Origin: Cranoglanis bouderius
Taxonomy: Eukaryota; Chordata; Actinopteri; Siluriformes; Cranoglanididae
Assembly (NCBI GenBank): GCA_023630585.1
Contig: CM042553.1
Coordinates: 62,001-126,000 of the forward strand
DNA length: 64,000 nt
Reading direction: 5' to 3'
Both the position numbers and the translations under genes were made by a program. Positions 47,866 to 58,964 of this stretch are shown piece after piece (the stretch's first letter is position 1; every line of letters starts with the position of its first letter). A model generated the notes under the pieces. That model saw nothing but the letters and a program-made list of their open reading frames with translations, was not told the DNA's origin and did not search any database.

Positions 47866-50335
47866 TGTTATGTTTAAATCCTGGTAAGCATGAGGCCATG
47901 AAAGTTCTCAATTCTTAAAGATTTATTCAAATCCACAAGCAAGCCAACAGCGCCAGATGTTACATAATTGGCAACAGGTGCAACACACTTCAATTCTTAC
48001 TCTACACCCTATACAGCTAAACAACCTGTGCACTACACTCCTGACAAGTACACAAACACAACATTCCCCGTTACTTAAAACGTTTAATTCCACCCAAAAT
48101 ACATAGGTGGTGCAACAGGCAAATCCAATACAACAGTTACATCACATTCAATGGATTTAACAATACATTCTACATTCTGTAACCATACATATTAGAACAA
48201 TAATGAATTTCTCATTTAGCACAAAGTAATCAATGACATTAGTACTAAGTGACATCATCCTGCAACCAACATGGAGGGTGTTTCACTCGTGATGAAGACC
48301 TTTCAGGAACAGATGGAGAGGCAGTTTGAGTTGGCAAGTTCACAAGTTCATTTTTAGGCAACACAATAGAGGAAGGAACAGACTGGAGGGGCAAGGACAC
48401 AAGATCATGCTTAATGACATCCTCCATAGGTGCACAAACTGGAGAAAGATGAGACGCATGCCAAGTTTTCCCATCTGATAACTGGTAAGTGCCTGGACCA
48501 AGTTGACATGCTTATTTTCAAAGGCTTTGAGAATCTAGGATGTCCTTTAGGAACATGAATAGGAATTTTTATACGCACCCAGTCTCCAGGTTTGAACTTA
48601 GGAGTTCTTCATTTGAGGTCTGTGTATGTTTTCATCTTCTTTTGAGACAATGACACTTTCTGACTCACAGCAGCATCCTTACAGGGGATAGGAAAAGGAA
48701 GAACATTGAGACGAGTATGCATTTTTTTACCACAGAGTAACTCAGAAGGAGACTGTCCAGTAACAGGATGTGGAGTAGCACAGTAAGTATGAAGAAACTC
48801 TGTTACTGTTGATTTCCATGGCTTTCCAGACATAATAGCAGAATAGAACTCTTCAGTACTCGATGGAATCCGATAACTCCATTTGCAGCTGGATGATAGA
48901 CTGACGTATGTATGTGTTGAATGTCTCTATCTTTCAGAAATGCAGCAAATTCCACAGACTTGAATTGACATCCATCGTCAGATACAATGTAATGAGGATT
49001 TCCAAATCTGCTGAAAACCGATGTCAAGAAGTTGATCACATTTTTACTTATGATTGAAGAAGTGAATGCTACTTCTGGCCACTTACTATGATAGTCAATT
49101 AATGTCATAATATACCGACAATCCCAGGTGGTGGTTTCAAATGGGCCAACAATGTCAACAGCCACTTTTTCCCATGGCATAGATGGAAAAGGTACAGGTT
49201 GTAAAGGTGCAGCACGGACAGTTGTAGTCTTATCAGAAGACAAGCAAACTTCACAATTTTTTATCTGTTCCTTAACCAAGCAGTCAATACCAGGCCACCA
49301 GTAAAGTTTGCGAATGTGCTGTTTCGTGTGCACTATTGCCTGATGACCTTCGTGGGCCAGATTCATCGACACCTCGCAGTGCAACAGGAACAAGACGTGA
49401 TCTCTAAATACATAGTCCTTTTACACAGTCAGTTCATCACGTACTTGAAAATATGGAGGTAGAACAACATCCACAGCAGCCGATGAAAAAGGCCATCCAC
49501 GAACAATTTGAACACGTAATGCAGCCATTTCTGAGCATGATGCAGAGGCAGAAGCAAATTCAATTGGAGACACAGCAAACATTTCAGAAGATAAAAATTC
49601 AACAAACTCAGGTTGATTATCGGAAAGATCCTCATCAGAAGATGGCAAGGGTAGGCGAGAAAGATAATCAGCAACCTGGTTTTGAGAGCCAGGATAGTAA
49701 TTCTCCTCATAATTAAAACACAAGAGTCGCTCTGCCCAACGCGCTATCCTCATTCCAGCGCGATCTCCTCTCCTTTAGAGGAGAGGAGCACTGTCTTGGC
49801 CTGATGATCCGTTCGTAGAAGAAATTTCCAACCCCAGAGGTAAGTTCTCCATTTTTCAACAGTCTAGACACATGCTAAAGCTTCCTTTTCGATCGCTGAA
49901 TATTTGCATTCAGCAGGTGACAATGTTCTTGAAGCAAATGAGACAATACGTTCTGTGTTGTTTTCATGAATTTGAGAGAGTACAGCACCTAGCCCATAAT
50001 CTGATGCATCCGTTGAAACGACAGTGGGCAAGTTAGGGTCAAACAATGCTAAAGCAGGGCTTTGAAGTAACAACTCCTTTACAGTACTGAAACTCTTCTG
50101 AGCTTCATCTGACCAGCTGAACTCAGAACCTTGTCTGATGCAAGCACGCAATGGTTCTACTACTGTGGTGAAATCTGGAATGAATTTATTGTACCATGAC
50201 AACAATCCAAGAAGAGAATAGAGCTGGTGTGCATCATTAGGATCAGGAGCATGAAGCATTGCACTGAGATGATCTGGGTAAATACCCTGTGCAGATACAG
50301 TATGACCAAGGAAGCACAAACTGCTTGGTTACAGC
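47866..50335 (-). mobile_element. 5'-truncated Ty3/gypsy retrotransposon
   Basis: A minus-strand element keeps its 3' half. The 3' LTR is 47866-48063 (198 bp; TGTTGTG...AACATAACA on the minus strand), preceded on that strand by a purine run AACGGGGAA. Upstream are pol pieces for integrase, RNase H and part of RT. The 5' LTR, gag and protease are absent. At about 50335 it joins another Tc1 relic. Confidence 0.8.
48245..50319 (-). pseudogene. pol: gypsy pol remnant (RT end, RNase H, integrase)
   Basis: Reading on the minus strand, 50319-49864 encodes the RT thumb (CFLGHTVSAQGI, LLGLLSWYNKFI) and the RNase H start (STDASDYGLGAVLSQ, FASRTLSPAECKYS). 49753-49421 gives the RNase H end (NYEENYYPGSQNQVADYLSRL) and a spacer. 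49393-48803 is integrase, with a partial zinc finger (CEVCL), VDIVGPF, VSDDGCQF and YHPAANG. 48833-48245 holds the C-terminal domain in several frames. The third integrase acidic residue is not in its normal place (GVIGFHRV where an E is expected). Several stops and frameshifts make it inactive. Confidence 0.85.
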
Positions 50336-50344
50336 ACAGAAATC

Positions 50345-50705
50345 CAATAATGTTACTGAACTGGAGGCCATCGCTCATGAGGAATGAGCTAAGATTCCTC
50401 AGGAACGCTGCCAGAAGCTGGTGTCTTGATATACATCTCATCTGCAGCAGGTCATAACAGCAAAAGGGTGCTCTACTAAGTACTAAAGATGCTTGCCATG
50501 AAGGGGTTGAATAATTTTGAGACTGGAGAAGTCCTTATAAGTTGCATTTTCAGTTGAATTTGTGAAAACCACTTGAAGCACACGTTGTGTTTAACTATTT
50601 CAGTTGCTTTTGATTTGTTCATTGCAAACAGCTGAAAGTCTGTAAATTTTGACAATAAGCCTGATTTGCAATGGGAGTTGAATAATTTGGATTGCAATAT
50701 GAAGC
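50345..50705 (+). pseudogene. Tc1-family relic: transposase C-terminus plus terminal repeat
   Basis: 50346-50475 translates to the end of a Tc1 transposase (NVTELEAIAHEE, stop, AKIPQERCQKLVS, stop, then HLQQVITAKGCSTKY) with two in-frame stops. The following 200 bp (GGTTGAATAATTTTGAGACTGG onward) is the inverse of the sequence at 53200-53420, so it is the right terminal repeat of the same family. Confidence 0.75.
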
Positions 50706-51892
50706 TAAACTGAAAGCTTTCTGCATCCCCGCAGACGACCTGGGCTTTAAACCTCTGGAGAGCAGCTTAGTGAAGTAGCTTAGTGAAGCTCCTCTCTAAC
50801 CTCACTGCCTTAAACATGTACTTTCACATCAGCCATAATGCCCTGGGACTCATCTCATATTCATCCTACAACAACAACAACAGCAACAAAAATGTTGCTA
50901 TCTCTCTCGCTTACTTTCTCTTTTATGAAAGATGGAATTCTAAATTAATCCAAATAAATATTTTGGAAATACTGTCCTACCACCTGTTTACTTACCACTT
51001 TATTATGAACACCATAAAAAGGGATGCACGTGGTCAGTAACAATATTCAGATGTACTTACTACTTACATTCTAGCTGTAAGCTGTGGCATTCACATGATG
51101 CTTGACTGGTACTAAGTGCCCCAGTGGGCTCCAAAAACATTCCCCATGCCATTACACTGGTTGGGTCCATGGATTCAATCTGACCCTATTTCTTTTCAGA
51201 AGAACATCCTCTAAAGTCACTGCAGTACTGAAGTACTTAAGTGCGACGTTTCAACATATAATCTAAAGCTGAAATAATTTATGGATTGATGGTATTTGTA
51301 GATCATTTTACTTTGTCTAGGTATCAGTTGACCATGCATGTGAATAAGGCTAGTGGACTATTTAAGCCATCATTTCTTCTTCTGGTTTTATTATAATTAC
51401 AGTAATTGAAACAGGATTAGCATGGGGAATGTTTCATTAAAGCAGTTCTGGTATTTTAGACATCAAATCTGTTTGTACTAAAGTTTCTGCTTCAGAAAAC
51501 AGATACTTTTATAATTGTAGTGGATGTATACAATATATCGGTGTATATTAATTAATGTCATACATTAGCTTATTGTTACGCAGTATTTAGGTTTTTAATG
51601 CTTACCGTTGGTCATGTACAGTATTTAGTTTGGTGTTTGGCGCCACCTGGTGGACAATATGGACACATTTAGTCATCTAACTTCCAAATTTAGCTGCTTC
51701 TTATTTCCCCCAGGTTACTCTGTAATAATTCTTAAAGAACTGTCTTGTATTTAAAAATAGTATCGTTTTTTTGTAACATTTTAAGATGTTTCAGATATTT
51801 TCTTAAAATCAGTTGAAATGTTTCATCTTAACAAAACTATTGCAGTTGCAGGTAACTCGTCTCATGACAAAAGATTTATGTGCATCCAAGTT
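50706..51892. other. Unassigned DNA
   Basis: No gene is seen. 51110-51230 (GCCCCAGTGGGCTCCAAAAAC, CCATGCCATTACAC) looks like a fragment of another Tc1-like repeat. An (ACA)n run lies at 50870-50890. Confidence 0.4.
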
Positions 51893-52183
51893 TAGGGGGA
51901 ATGGTGGTTTAGTGGTTAGCATGTTTGCCTTACACCTCCGGGGGTTTCCTCCGGGTACTCCGGTTTCCTCCCCAGTCCAAAGACACATGTTGTAGGCTGA
52001 TTGATATCACTAAATTGTCCATAGTGTGTGTGTGTGAGTGTGTGATTGTGCTCTGCGATGGTTTGGCACTCCTGCAGGGTGTCTCTCGCCTTGTGCCCTG
52101 AGTCCACTGGGATATAGACTCCAGGCTCCCCATGACCGTGTGTAGGGTAAGTGTTATGGAAAATGGATGGATGGATGGATCTA
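51893..52183 (+). repeat. tRNA-derived SINE (Mermaid/DANA-like) lacking box B
   Basis: GGTTTAGTGGTTAGCATGTTTGCC is a pol III A-box region from a tRNA. The body (GGGTTTCCTCCGGGTACTCC, CAAAGACACATG, GATTGTGCTCTGCGATGG, GACTCCAGGCTCCCCATGACC) is that of the abundant fish tRNA-derived SINE. The tail is GGAT repeats. The segment that normally carries box B, between CACCTCC and GGGGGTTT, is deleted. Confidence 0.75.
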
Positions 52184-52447
52184 AGTTTGGATAAAGGTAT
52201 TAAAACCCACACACACAATTGTCTTATAATCATTGTAAGGACATTCTATTGACAAATTAATATAATGCAACTAACTGATGGTACACTACATCTAAATCAA
52301 ATCAAATCTAATATTATAATCTAAGTTTTATTTCTAATACAATTTGCAGGTTTTAAAAAAAAAAAATCCTCTTGGCGGCCAGCCAAATGTCCCCACAAGG
52401 ACAAAACTGTGAGTAATTCCTATACTTGTGGAGACAATTGGCGATAT

Positions 52448-52503
<56 letters not shown>

Positions 52504-53130
52504 TAGAGAAACTGAACCATAAGAAGCTAGGCCTACAATGTCATGTAGTAGTAGTAGGTTTTTATTTTTATGTATTTATTTTTTGAAAAGGGAATTTATT
52601 TGGTCTCATAAATTTCTCCTGGATCAGAAACAAATCTCAAAGCTACTTAATCTCAGAATTCCTACTTACATTAGCAGCTTACATGTAAACAAAAAGTAAT
52701 ATAAAGCCTAAACGGCTTTCAGAATGAAAAACGTTCACCGTAGCTGAGCAGGAAGTGTGCTTTATTTTGATAGGCAGCAGCTGTTGGTGTCAGTGGGAGC
52801 TTCTCATTTCTTATTTGTGCATCCTCATTTCCTTTCCTCACTTCGTTTCCTTGCATTTGAGCTCCACTCCCTTAGGATGTGAGAGACAGATGCAAGGATG
52901 AGATGTGAGGAGAGAGGAATCTTTTTATTTATTTTATTTTTTTTTTATTGAACATAATGAACAAATTATACATTTATAATGGCATTCGTAAATACAAATA
53001 AATATATATTAAAGCAGGGCACATATTGTTTGATTTAAAAAAAGAAAATTTAAATGTGTTAAAAATACTGAATAAAAATAAAATTTAAATTAACTTTATA
53101 TGAAGGAAAAGTGTAGCTAAATGCTAAAGG
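52184..53130. other. Unassigned DNA with a CA microsatellite
   Basis: A (CA)n run lies at 52452-52500. The rest is AT-rich with no recognisable gene or element. Confidence 0.5.
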
Positions 53131-53760
53131 TTGTTCCATATATATATATATATATCATATATCATTTTGATTGGAACTATATATATATATATATATATGT
53201 ATAGTTCCAATCAAAATGATTCAACGTCCTTTGCAAATCAGGTTTATTGTCAACATTTACAGACTTTCAGCTGTTTGCAATGAACAAATCAAACAAAAGC
53301 AATTGAAATAGTTCAACACAATGAATGCTTCAAGTGGTTTCCCCAAATTCAACTGAAAATGCAACTTATAATGACTTCTCCAGTCTCAACATTATTCAAC
53401 CCCCAGAATAGAATCCCTCACAACAGCAAAAATATGCAAAACAGGTGTTGTCTCAAGCAGCCCTGATGCAACTAATCAAAGTCTTCATTAGTTGCACCAG
53501 GTGTGCTTGAGCTGGAACACATGAAATACCTGAACTGGCTAGGGGCAGAAAATACATGAAATACCTGGACGGGGAAGAAAAATGAAGCTATCAATGGCTG
53601 CAACCAGATTTGTGAGAAGGCAGGTTGTGAAAAACACTCGAGTGACTGCAAAAGACCTGCAGCAAGACTTGGTGGCAACAGGCACTGAGGTTTCAGTGGT
53701 TTTTAGTGTGTACTAAACGCAGAAGGTTTCCATGCCAGAATTCCAAGACTGGATTATTCA
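53131..53760 (+). pseudogene. Tc1-family relic: left end and transposase start
   Basis: TATAGTTCCAATCAAAATGA at 53200-53220 starts a terminal repeat of about 200 bp that mirrors 50505-50700. Downstream, 53600-53700 encodes FVRRQVVKNTRVTAKDLQQD, the linker between the two DNA-binding helix sets of Tc1 transposase, and the sequence stops near 53760. An inverted copy of the terminus (TCATTTTGATTGGAACTA) sits at 53163-53180 across a TA run. Confidence 0.7.
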
Positions 53761-53797
53761 GGAATATTTTCCTTTTTTGTGTGATGCTATTTTCAGG

Positions 53798-53905
53798 AAA
53801 ATGTGCAGGTAGCTAAAAAAACAGAAGACCAGAAACATTATTCAACAAAAGATAATGGCAGCAGTGAAAGAAAGCTGCTCTCAAATTATGGCGAGCAGTT
53901 ATTTA
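53798..53905 (+). other. Exon-like segment upstream of the three-exon gene
   Basis: GCTATTTTCAG is followed by open codons reading ENVQVAKKTEDQKHYSTKDN and then SSERKLLSNYGE, coding-like in composition. No clear GT donor follows (a GC donor is conceivable). It could be an upstream exon of the model at 54030-56800. Confidence 0.25.
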
Positions 53906-54029
53906 CTTTATTTATTTTGTCTTTCATTACAGTAATTTAGAATACATAATAATTGATACTATACTTCAGGAACCGAAACCTGTGGGAGTGCTGGAGAAAT
54001 CAAGTGTACCAAGTCCTCTGTCTCCTTAG

Positions 54030-56274
54030 ACACTTCGGAGTTCAGAAATGGCAGAAGAGATCGAGGAGTTAAAGAATGAAATAAGAGAGCTAAAGGAAGA
54101 TTTAAAATATGAGCGACGCTGCCGAATAAATGCGGAGAGAGAACTCAGGATGTGGAAAGGTATGAAATCTAGTTAAGCCACAGCAGTTGTTCTCAATTCT
54201 CAACAACAGTTCTCAATGATGTATTGATTAATTATCATCACAAAATGACTCAATATCTCACCCGTCATTGCCAGGGACAGTCGTCTCTCTGACCACTCTT
54301 GTATTTTATTTAAGATCCATAATATCTCCTGTATTCAGGGCATTGAAACATGATTATTTAGCTCTCTGCTTTTCTCCAGAAATGCATGCTGTTGTGCAGG
54401 AGCTAAAAGGTACTGTTGGGGAAATAAAGATGATGTGCTGTTCAAAACAAAAGCCTGACACACTGCAGACCTCATCATTTTCTCAGGGCATTGCTGGGCA
54501 AAATCAAAAACCATGTACTGCTCAAGTAAGTGAACAGTAAGTGATCTGGTGAACAGAGAAAATTAAGAAAATGACATACAGTGACGCAATAAATCTAATT
54601 TTACTCACATATTTACTCACATACACTTTATAAAAGCCCCGGGGGCTTTCTGTTTTCTCTCACTAGGGTGCAACTTTCCTCTATCAGAGGCAATAAGTTT
54701 TAATTATACAAGCCTTTTATCTTATTATACCATGGTCAGTCTGAACACTGGATTCCGTGTGAATGAAAAGCGTTTATTGCACAGGTAGTTCCAGTCAGTT
54801 TGATCAACTTTCTAAATCAATGGGCAGCCTACAGTACCTATAGAAAATCATCATACCCTGTCAAAATCCTTACCTTTTGTCACATTACACCCTGGAAATT
54901 AAAATAAATTACATCTAACTTTTGCCAGCTGTATTTACACATTATAACCCTCGACATCTAAGTGGAAATAACATTTTAAAAAATTCTGAACAATTATTAA
55001 AATTTAATTAGTGAAATACCTGGTTTGGAGAAGTGATCAGCCCCTTAGAGTAACTATTATAAACTTGCTCAGGTACAACCAGTCACTTCCCAGATCACAC
55101 ACCATGCTAACTGCCCCCCACCTGACATCAGCTGCAGTGGTTTTGATTACTTCATAAGAAAACTGGCTGTTCCATGATGATTCCGTTACTAGTAGTGCAT
55201 GGCAATGCAAAGAACACACCATGGTTGGAAAGGTGCTTTCAAAAGGGCTCTGGGACAAAGTTGTGGAAAGGCACAAGTTAGGAGAAGGATACAAAAAGAT
55301 TTCAGAGGCTTTAACTGTCCCTCTGAGTACCATTCAGAGCATTATTAAGAAGTGGAAAGTGTATGGCACCACCAACACCTCGCTTAGATCGGGCCTTCCC
55401 TCCAAACTGGATGACCGAGCCAGGAGGATATCGATCAGGGAAGCTACCAAGAGGCCGACACCAACTTTGAAGGACTTACAAGTCCTTATGGCAGAGATTG
55501 GTCGGTCTGTGCATGTGACAACAATCTCACAAGCTTCACACAAAGCTGGCCTGTATGGCAGGGTGGCAAGAAAGAAGCTTCTTCTGAAATAGCTTTGCAA
55601 AAAAACATTTGGAAGATTCTAATGCCATGTGGCAAAAGGTTTTATGGTCAGATGAGACCAAGATTGAACTTTTTGGACTGAACTGCAAGTGTTATGTTTG
55701 GTGAAAACCAAACACAGCACACCCCCCAAAACACACCATACCTACTGTGAAGCATGGTGGTGGCAACATTATGTTGTTGTGTTTCTCTTCAGCGGAGACT
55801 GGGCAGTTGGTCAGGATTGAAGGGAAAATGGATGCTGCCAAGTACACCCAAATTCTTGAGGAAAGCCTGCGGCCCTCTGCTAGACAGCTGAAGATGGGCA
55901 GGTGGTTCATCTTCCAGCACGACAACGACCCTAAACACACCACCAAAAAAACTACACAGTGGCTTAAGGATAGGAAGGTGAATGTCCTTGAGTGGCTCAC
56001 CACAAAATGTGACTGAACTCAAACAATTCTGCAAGGAAGAATGGGCAAATATTCCCCACTCTAGGTATGCAAAGCTAATAGAGACATATCCAAACAGACT
56101 GATGGATTTTTTTTTATGTTTCCGAACTGTTGCCTTTTTACATTACGTTGTGAGGCAGGATGTTTAAATAAAGCTGGAACAAAACAAATATTTAATGGGT
56201 TTTGATTTCAGGCTGAAAAACAAAAAAGTGGCTATTTCAAAGGGGTATGATGATTTTCTATAGGCACTGTATGT

Positions 56275-56309
<35 letters not shown>

Positions 56310-56800
56310 TGCACAAACAGACACACACACACATAGTATCAGGCAAGAGTCATGTCAAAGAGCAACAGAAGCTAGAAAAGCAAAAAACAAGACGGATCTC
56401 TGTCAAAATTATGGTTGTCTCTGTAATTTTGCAATTTATTCTAAGAAGCAATTCTGAGCCTGCTCGATCCTCTCAGCCATTTTGTTTTACATACTGTAGT
56501 AGCCTACAATGTGTCACTATGTGGTTGTTTAAATCTGCTGTTCCCTGTTAGGTCATCGATTACATCAATTTGGGAGAGGGGGTGAGAATCAAGAGAAGTC
56601 AGTTTGAAAGGATCAACACCCAAGATTTTAAAATTTACAAGCGAGTTTCTCCTTGTTACATTTGGGTGAGAAACTCTTGCTACCCACTCTCTAAATGGGA
56701 GAAAGGCACCCAATGCAGAGAACACCATGGAGGCACTTCCACCTCACAAAGTGTCCATCTTAATAGGAAAAAGTATTTAGCCATTTCCTCAGTTCCTTAA
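54030..56800 (+). CDS. Three-exon gene model, coiled-coil protein of unknown function
   Basis: Exons are 54030-54159 (ATG at 54048), 54380-54525 and 56552-56800. Each boundary has a normal acceptor (TCTCCTTAG, CTTTTCTCCAG, CCCTGTTAG) and donor (AAAG|GTATGA, TCAA|GTAAGT), and the phases (1, then 0) agree across both introns. The result is 168 residues. It starts [18 protein letters not shown], a strong heptad coiled coil (1-55), continues through a Ser/Gln-rich linker, and ends in a domain opening [17 protein letters not shown]. That opening vaguely resembles the start of a BEN domain. The second intron holds a whole Tc1 element. An open frame also continues upstream of 54030 except for one TAG, so the true start may lie further 5'. 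No family is assigned. Confidence 0.5.
54832..56269 (+). mobile_element. Tc1 element with TA target duplication, 1.44 kb
   Basis: The left end CAGTACCTATAGAAAATC and the right end GATTTTCTATAGGCACTG are inverted repeats. TA flanks both sides (54830-54831 and 56270-56271). It lies in the second intron of the model at 54030-56800. Confidence 0.88.
55221..56016 (+). pseudogene. Tc1 transposase, degenerate
   Basis: Segment 1 (55221-55592, 123 codons) has the HTH region ([31 protein letters not shown]) and ends in a premature stop. Segment 2 (55747-56016) carries the middle of the catalytic domain ([26 protein letters not shown]). The final NPIE block with the third acidic residue is gone: the frame passes from VNVLEW to a stop. 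Expected length is about 340 residues. It is inactive. Confidence 0.85.
56276..56307. repeat. (CA)n microsatellite
   Basis: A CA run begins a few bases after the Tc1 target site. Confidence 0.9.
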
Positions 56801-56907
56801 TTATTTATTAAATGACAGATAGTTTGTGTGGTTAGAGGAAGAGACATAATTAAGCCCAAAGTATTTGTTTATTTTCTCATAGATATGTCAATAGCTTTCA
56901 GAATATA

Positions 56908-58418
56908 CAGGTGCATCTCAATAAATTAGAATGTCATGGAAAAGTTCATTTATTTCAGTAATTCAACTCAAATTGTGAAACTCGTGTACTAATTAAATTC
57001 AGTGCACACAGACTGAAGTAGTTTAAGTCTTTGGTTCTTTTAATTGTGATGATTTTGGCTCACATTTAACAAAAACCCACCAATTCACTATCTCAACAAA
57101 TTAGAATACTTCATAAGACCAATAAAAAAAAAAAACATTTTTAGTGAATTGTTGGCCTTCTGGAAAGTATGTTCATTTACTGTACATGTACTCAATACTT
57201 GGTAGGGGCTCCTTTTGCTTTAATTACTGCCTCAATTCGGCGTGGCATGGAGGTGATCAGTTTGTGGCACTGCTGAGGTGGTATGGAAGCCCAGGTTTCT
57301 TTGACAGTGGCCTTCAGCTCATCTGCATTTTTTGGTCTCTTGTTTCTCATTTTCCTCTTGACAATACCCAATAGATTCTCTATGGGGTTCAGGTGTGGTG
57401 AGTTTGCTGGCCAGTCAAGCACACCAACACCATGGTCATTTAACCAACTTTTGGTGCTTTTGGCAGTGTGGGCAGGTGCCAAATCCTGCTGGAAAATGAA
57501 ATCGGCATCTTCAAAAAGCTGGTCAGCAGAAGGAAGCATGAAGTGTTCCAAAATTTCTTGGTAAACGGGTGCAGTGACTTTGGTTTTCAAAAAACACAAT
57601 GGACCAACACCAGCAGATGACATTGCACCCCAAATCATCACAGACTGTGGAAACTTAACACTGGACTTCAAGCAACTTGGGCTATGAGCTTCTCCACTCT
57701 TCCTCCAGACTCTAGGACCTTGGTTTCCAAATGAAATACAAAACTTGCTCTCATCTGAAAAGAGGACTTTGGACCACTGGGCAACAGTCCAGTTCTTCTT
57801 CTCCTTAGCCCAGGTAAGACGTCTCTGACGTTGTCTGTGGTTCAGGAGTGGCTCAACAAGAGGAATACGACAACTGTAGCCAAATTCCTTGACACGTCTG
57901 TGTGTGGTGGCTCTTGATGCCTTGACCCCAGCCTCAGTCCATTCCTTGTGAAGTTCACTCAAATTCTTGAATCGATTTTGCTTGACAATCCTCATAACTG
58001 CGGTTCTCTCGGTTGGTTGTGCATCTTTTTCTTCTACACTTTTTCCTTCCACTCAACTTTCTGTTAACATGCTTGGATACAGCACTCTGTGAACAGCCAG
58101 CTTCTTTGGCAATGAATGTTTGTGGCTTACCTAGTGAACCAAACTGAGAGACCATTTTGAAGGCTCAGGAAACCTTTGCAGGTGTTTTGAGTTGATTAGT
58201 TGATTGGCAGGTCACCATATTCTAATTTGTTGAGATAGTGAATTGATGGGTTTTTGTTAAATGTGAGCCAAAATCATCACAATTAAAAGAACCAAAGACT
58301 TAAACTACTTCAGTCTGTGTGCATTAAATTTATTTAATACACGAGTTTCACAATTAGAGTTGAATTACTGAAATAAATGAACTTTTCCATGACATTCTAA
58401 TTTATTGAGATGCACCTG
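56908..58418 (-). mobile_element. Near-complete Tc1 element with 201-bp inverted repeats
   Basis: The terminal repeats 56908-57108 and 58218-58418 are nearly identical inverted copies starting CAGGTGCATCTCAATAAATT. TA sits on both sides (56906-56907, 58419-58420). The 1.51-kb length is normal for the family. The transposase is on the minus strand and almost intact, so this is the youngest Tc1 in the window. Confidence 0.93.
57192..58155 (-). pseudogene. Tc1 transposase, one frameshift from intact
   Basis: 58155-57955 encodes the first HTH (GKPQTFIAKEAGCSQSAVSKHV). The main frame, 58052-57192 (286 codons), continues with the second HTH (NRFKNLSELHKEWTEAGVKA) and the catalytic core with the DD34E residues in FSDESKF, FQQDLAPAHT and HLNPIENLLG. 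It ends IKAKGAPTKY, the normal family C-terminus. The two frames overlap at 57955-58052, and a single shift there separates them. The enzyme would bind the inverted repeats and move the element to TA sites. Alternatively, a shorter product lacking the first HTH could be made from 58052. Confidence 0.88.
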
Positions 58419-58511
58419 TAGTTGGTATTAAATCAAGAGTAATCTCTCGTCTATATATATGTGTGTGTGTGTGTGTGTATATTTCAAAATAAATGTACAA
58501 GTGGGCGTATC
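58419..58511. repeat. GT/TA microsatellite and flank
   Basis: TATATATGTGTGTG run at 58453-58480, then ATAAATGTACAAGTGGGCGTATC. The latter also appears, slightly changed, at 61155-61177. Confidence 0.6.
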
Positions 58512-58964
58512 TGTTATGTAAACAGGTGTAGGACGGAAGAGGGAGTCAGGATGCATGTGCTGGGGAGACGTCAGTAAATGCAGAAACGTTTATTAACAAA
58601 AAGGCAGCAATCCACAAATGCAGTAATCCAAACCTCATTCAAAATCAATACTCTGAGCCCAAGCGGAAACGGAGCGACGTATTTAAACACACAGAAAATC
58701 AAATACCATAACAAAGACACCTGGAAACAATAATCACATTAAACGGAGAACCAATGAGGAAACGGGACAGAGAGATGACGCAACACAATTACAAACGCAC
58801 ATGGAGAAACACAGGAGGCGGGGACATGATGTGAATTTGAAAACACAAAAGCACATAGTAAAGGTAAACAAAATGTGAGTCCTTGTGAATGGCGCTGGAA
58901 TGCGCTCCTGTGGAATGCGGAAGTAGGCTACGCTCCATTTGTAGCGTAGCGAGATTGGGAGAAC

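Noticed and set aside
49453..49716. Plus-strand 87-codon Gln-rich ORF
   Set aside because: It is antisense to the gypsy pol remnant and has no start or splice context of its own.
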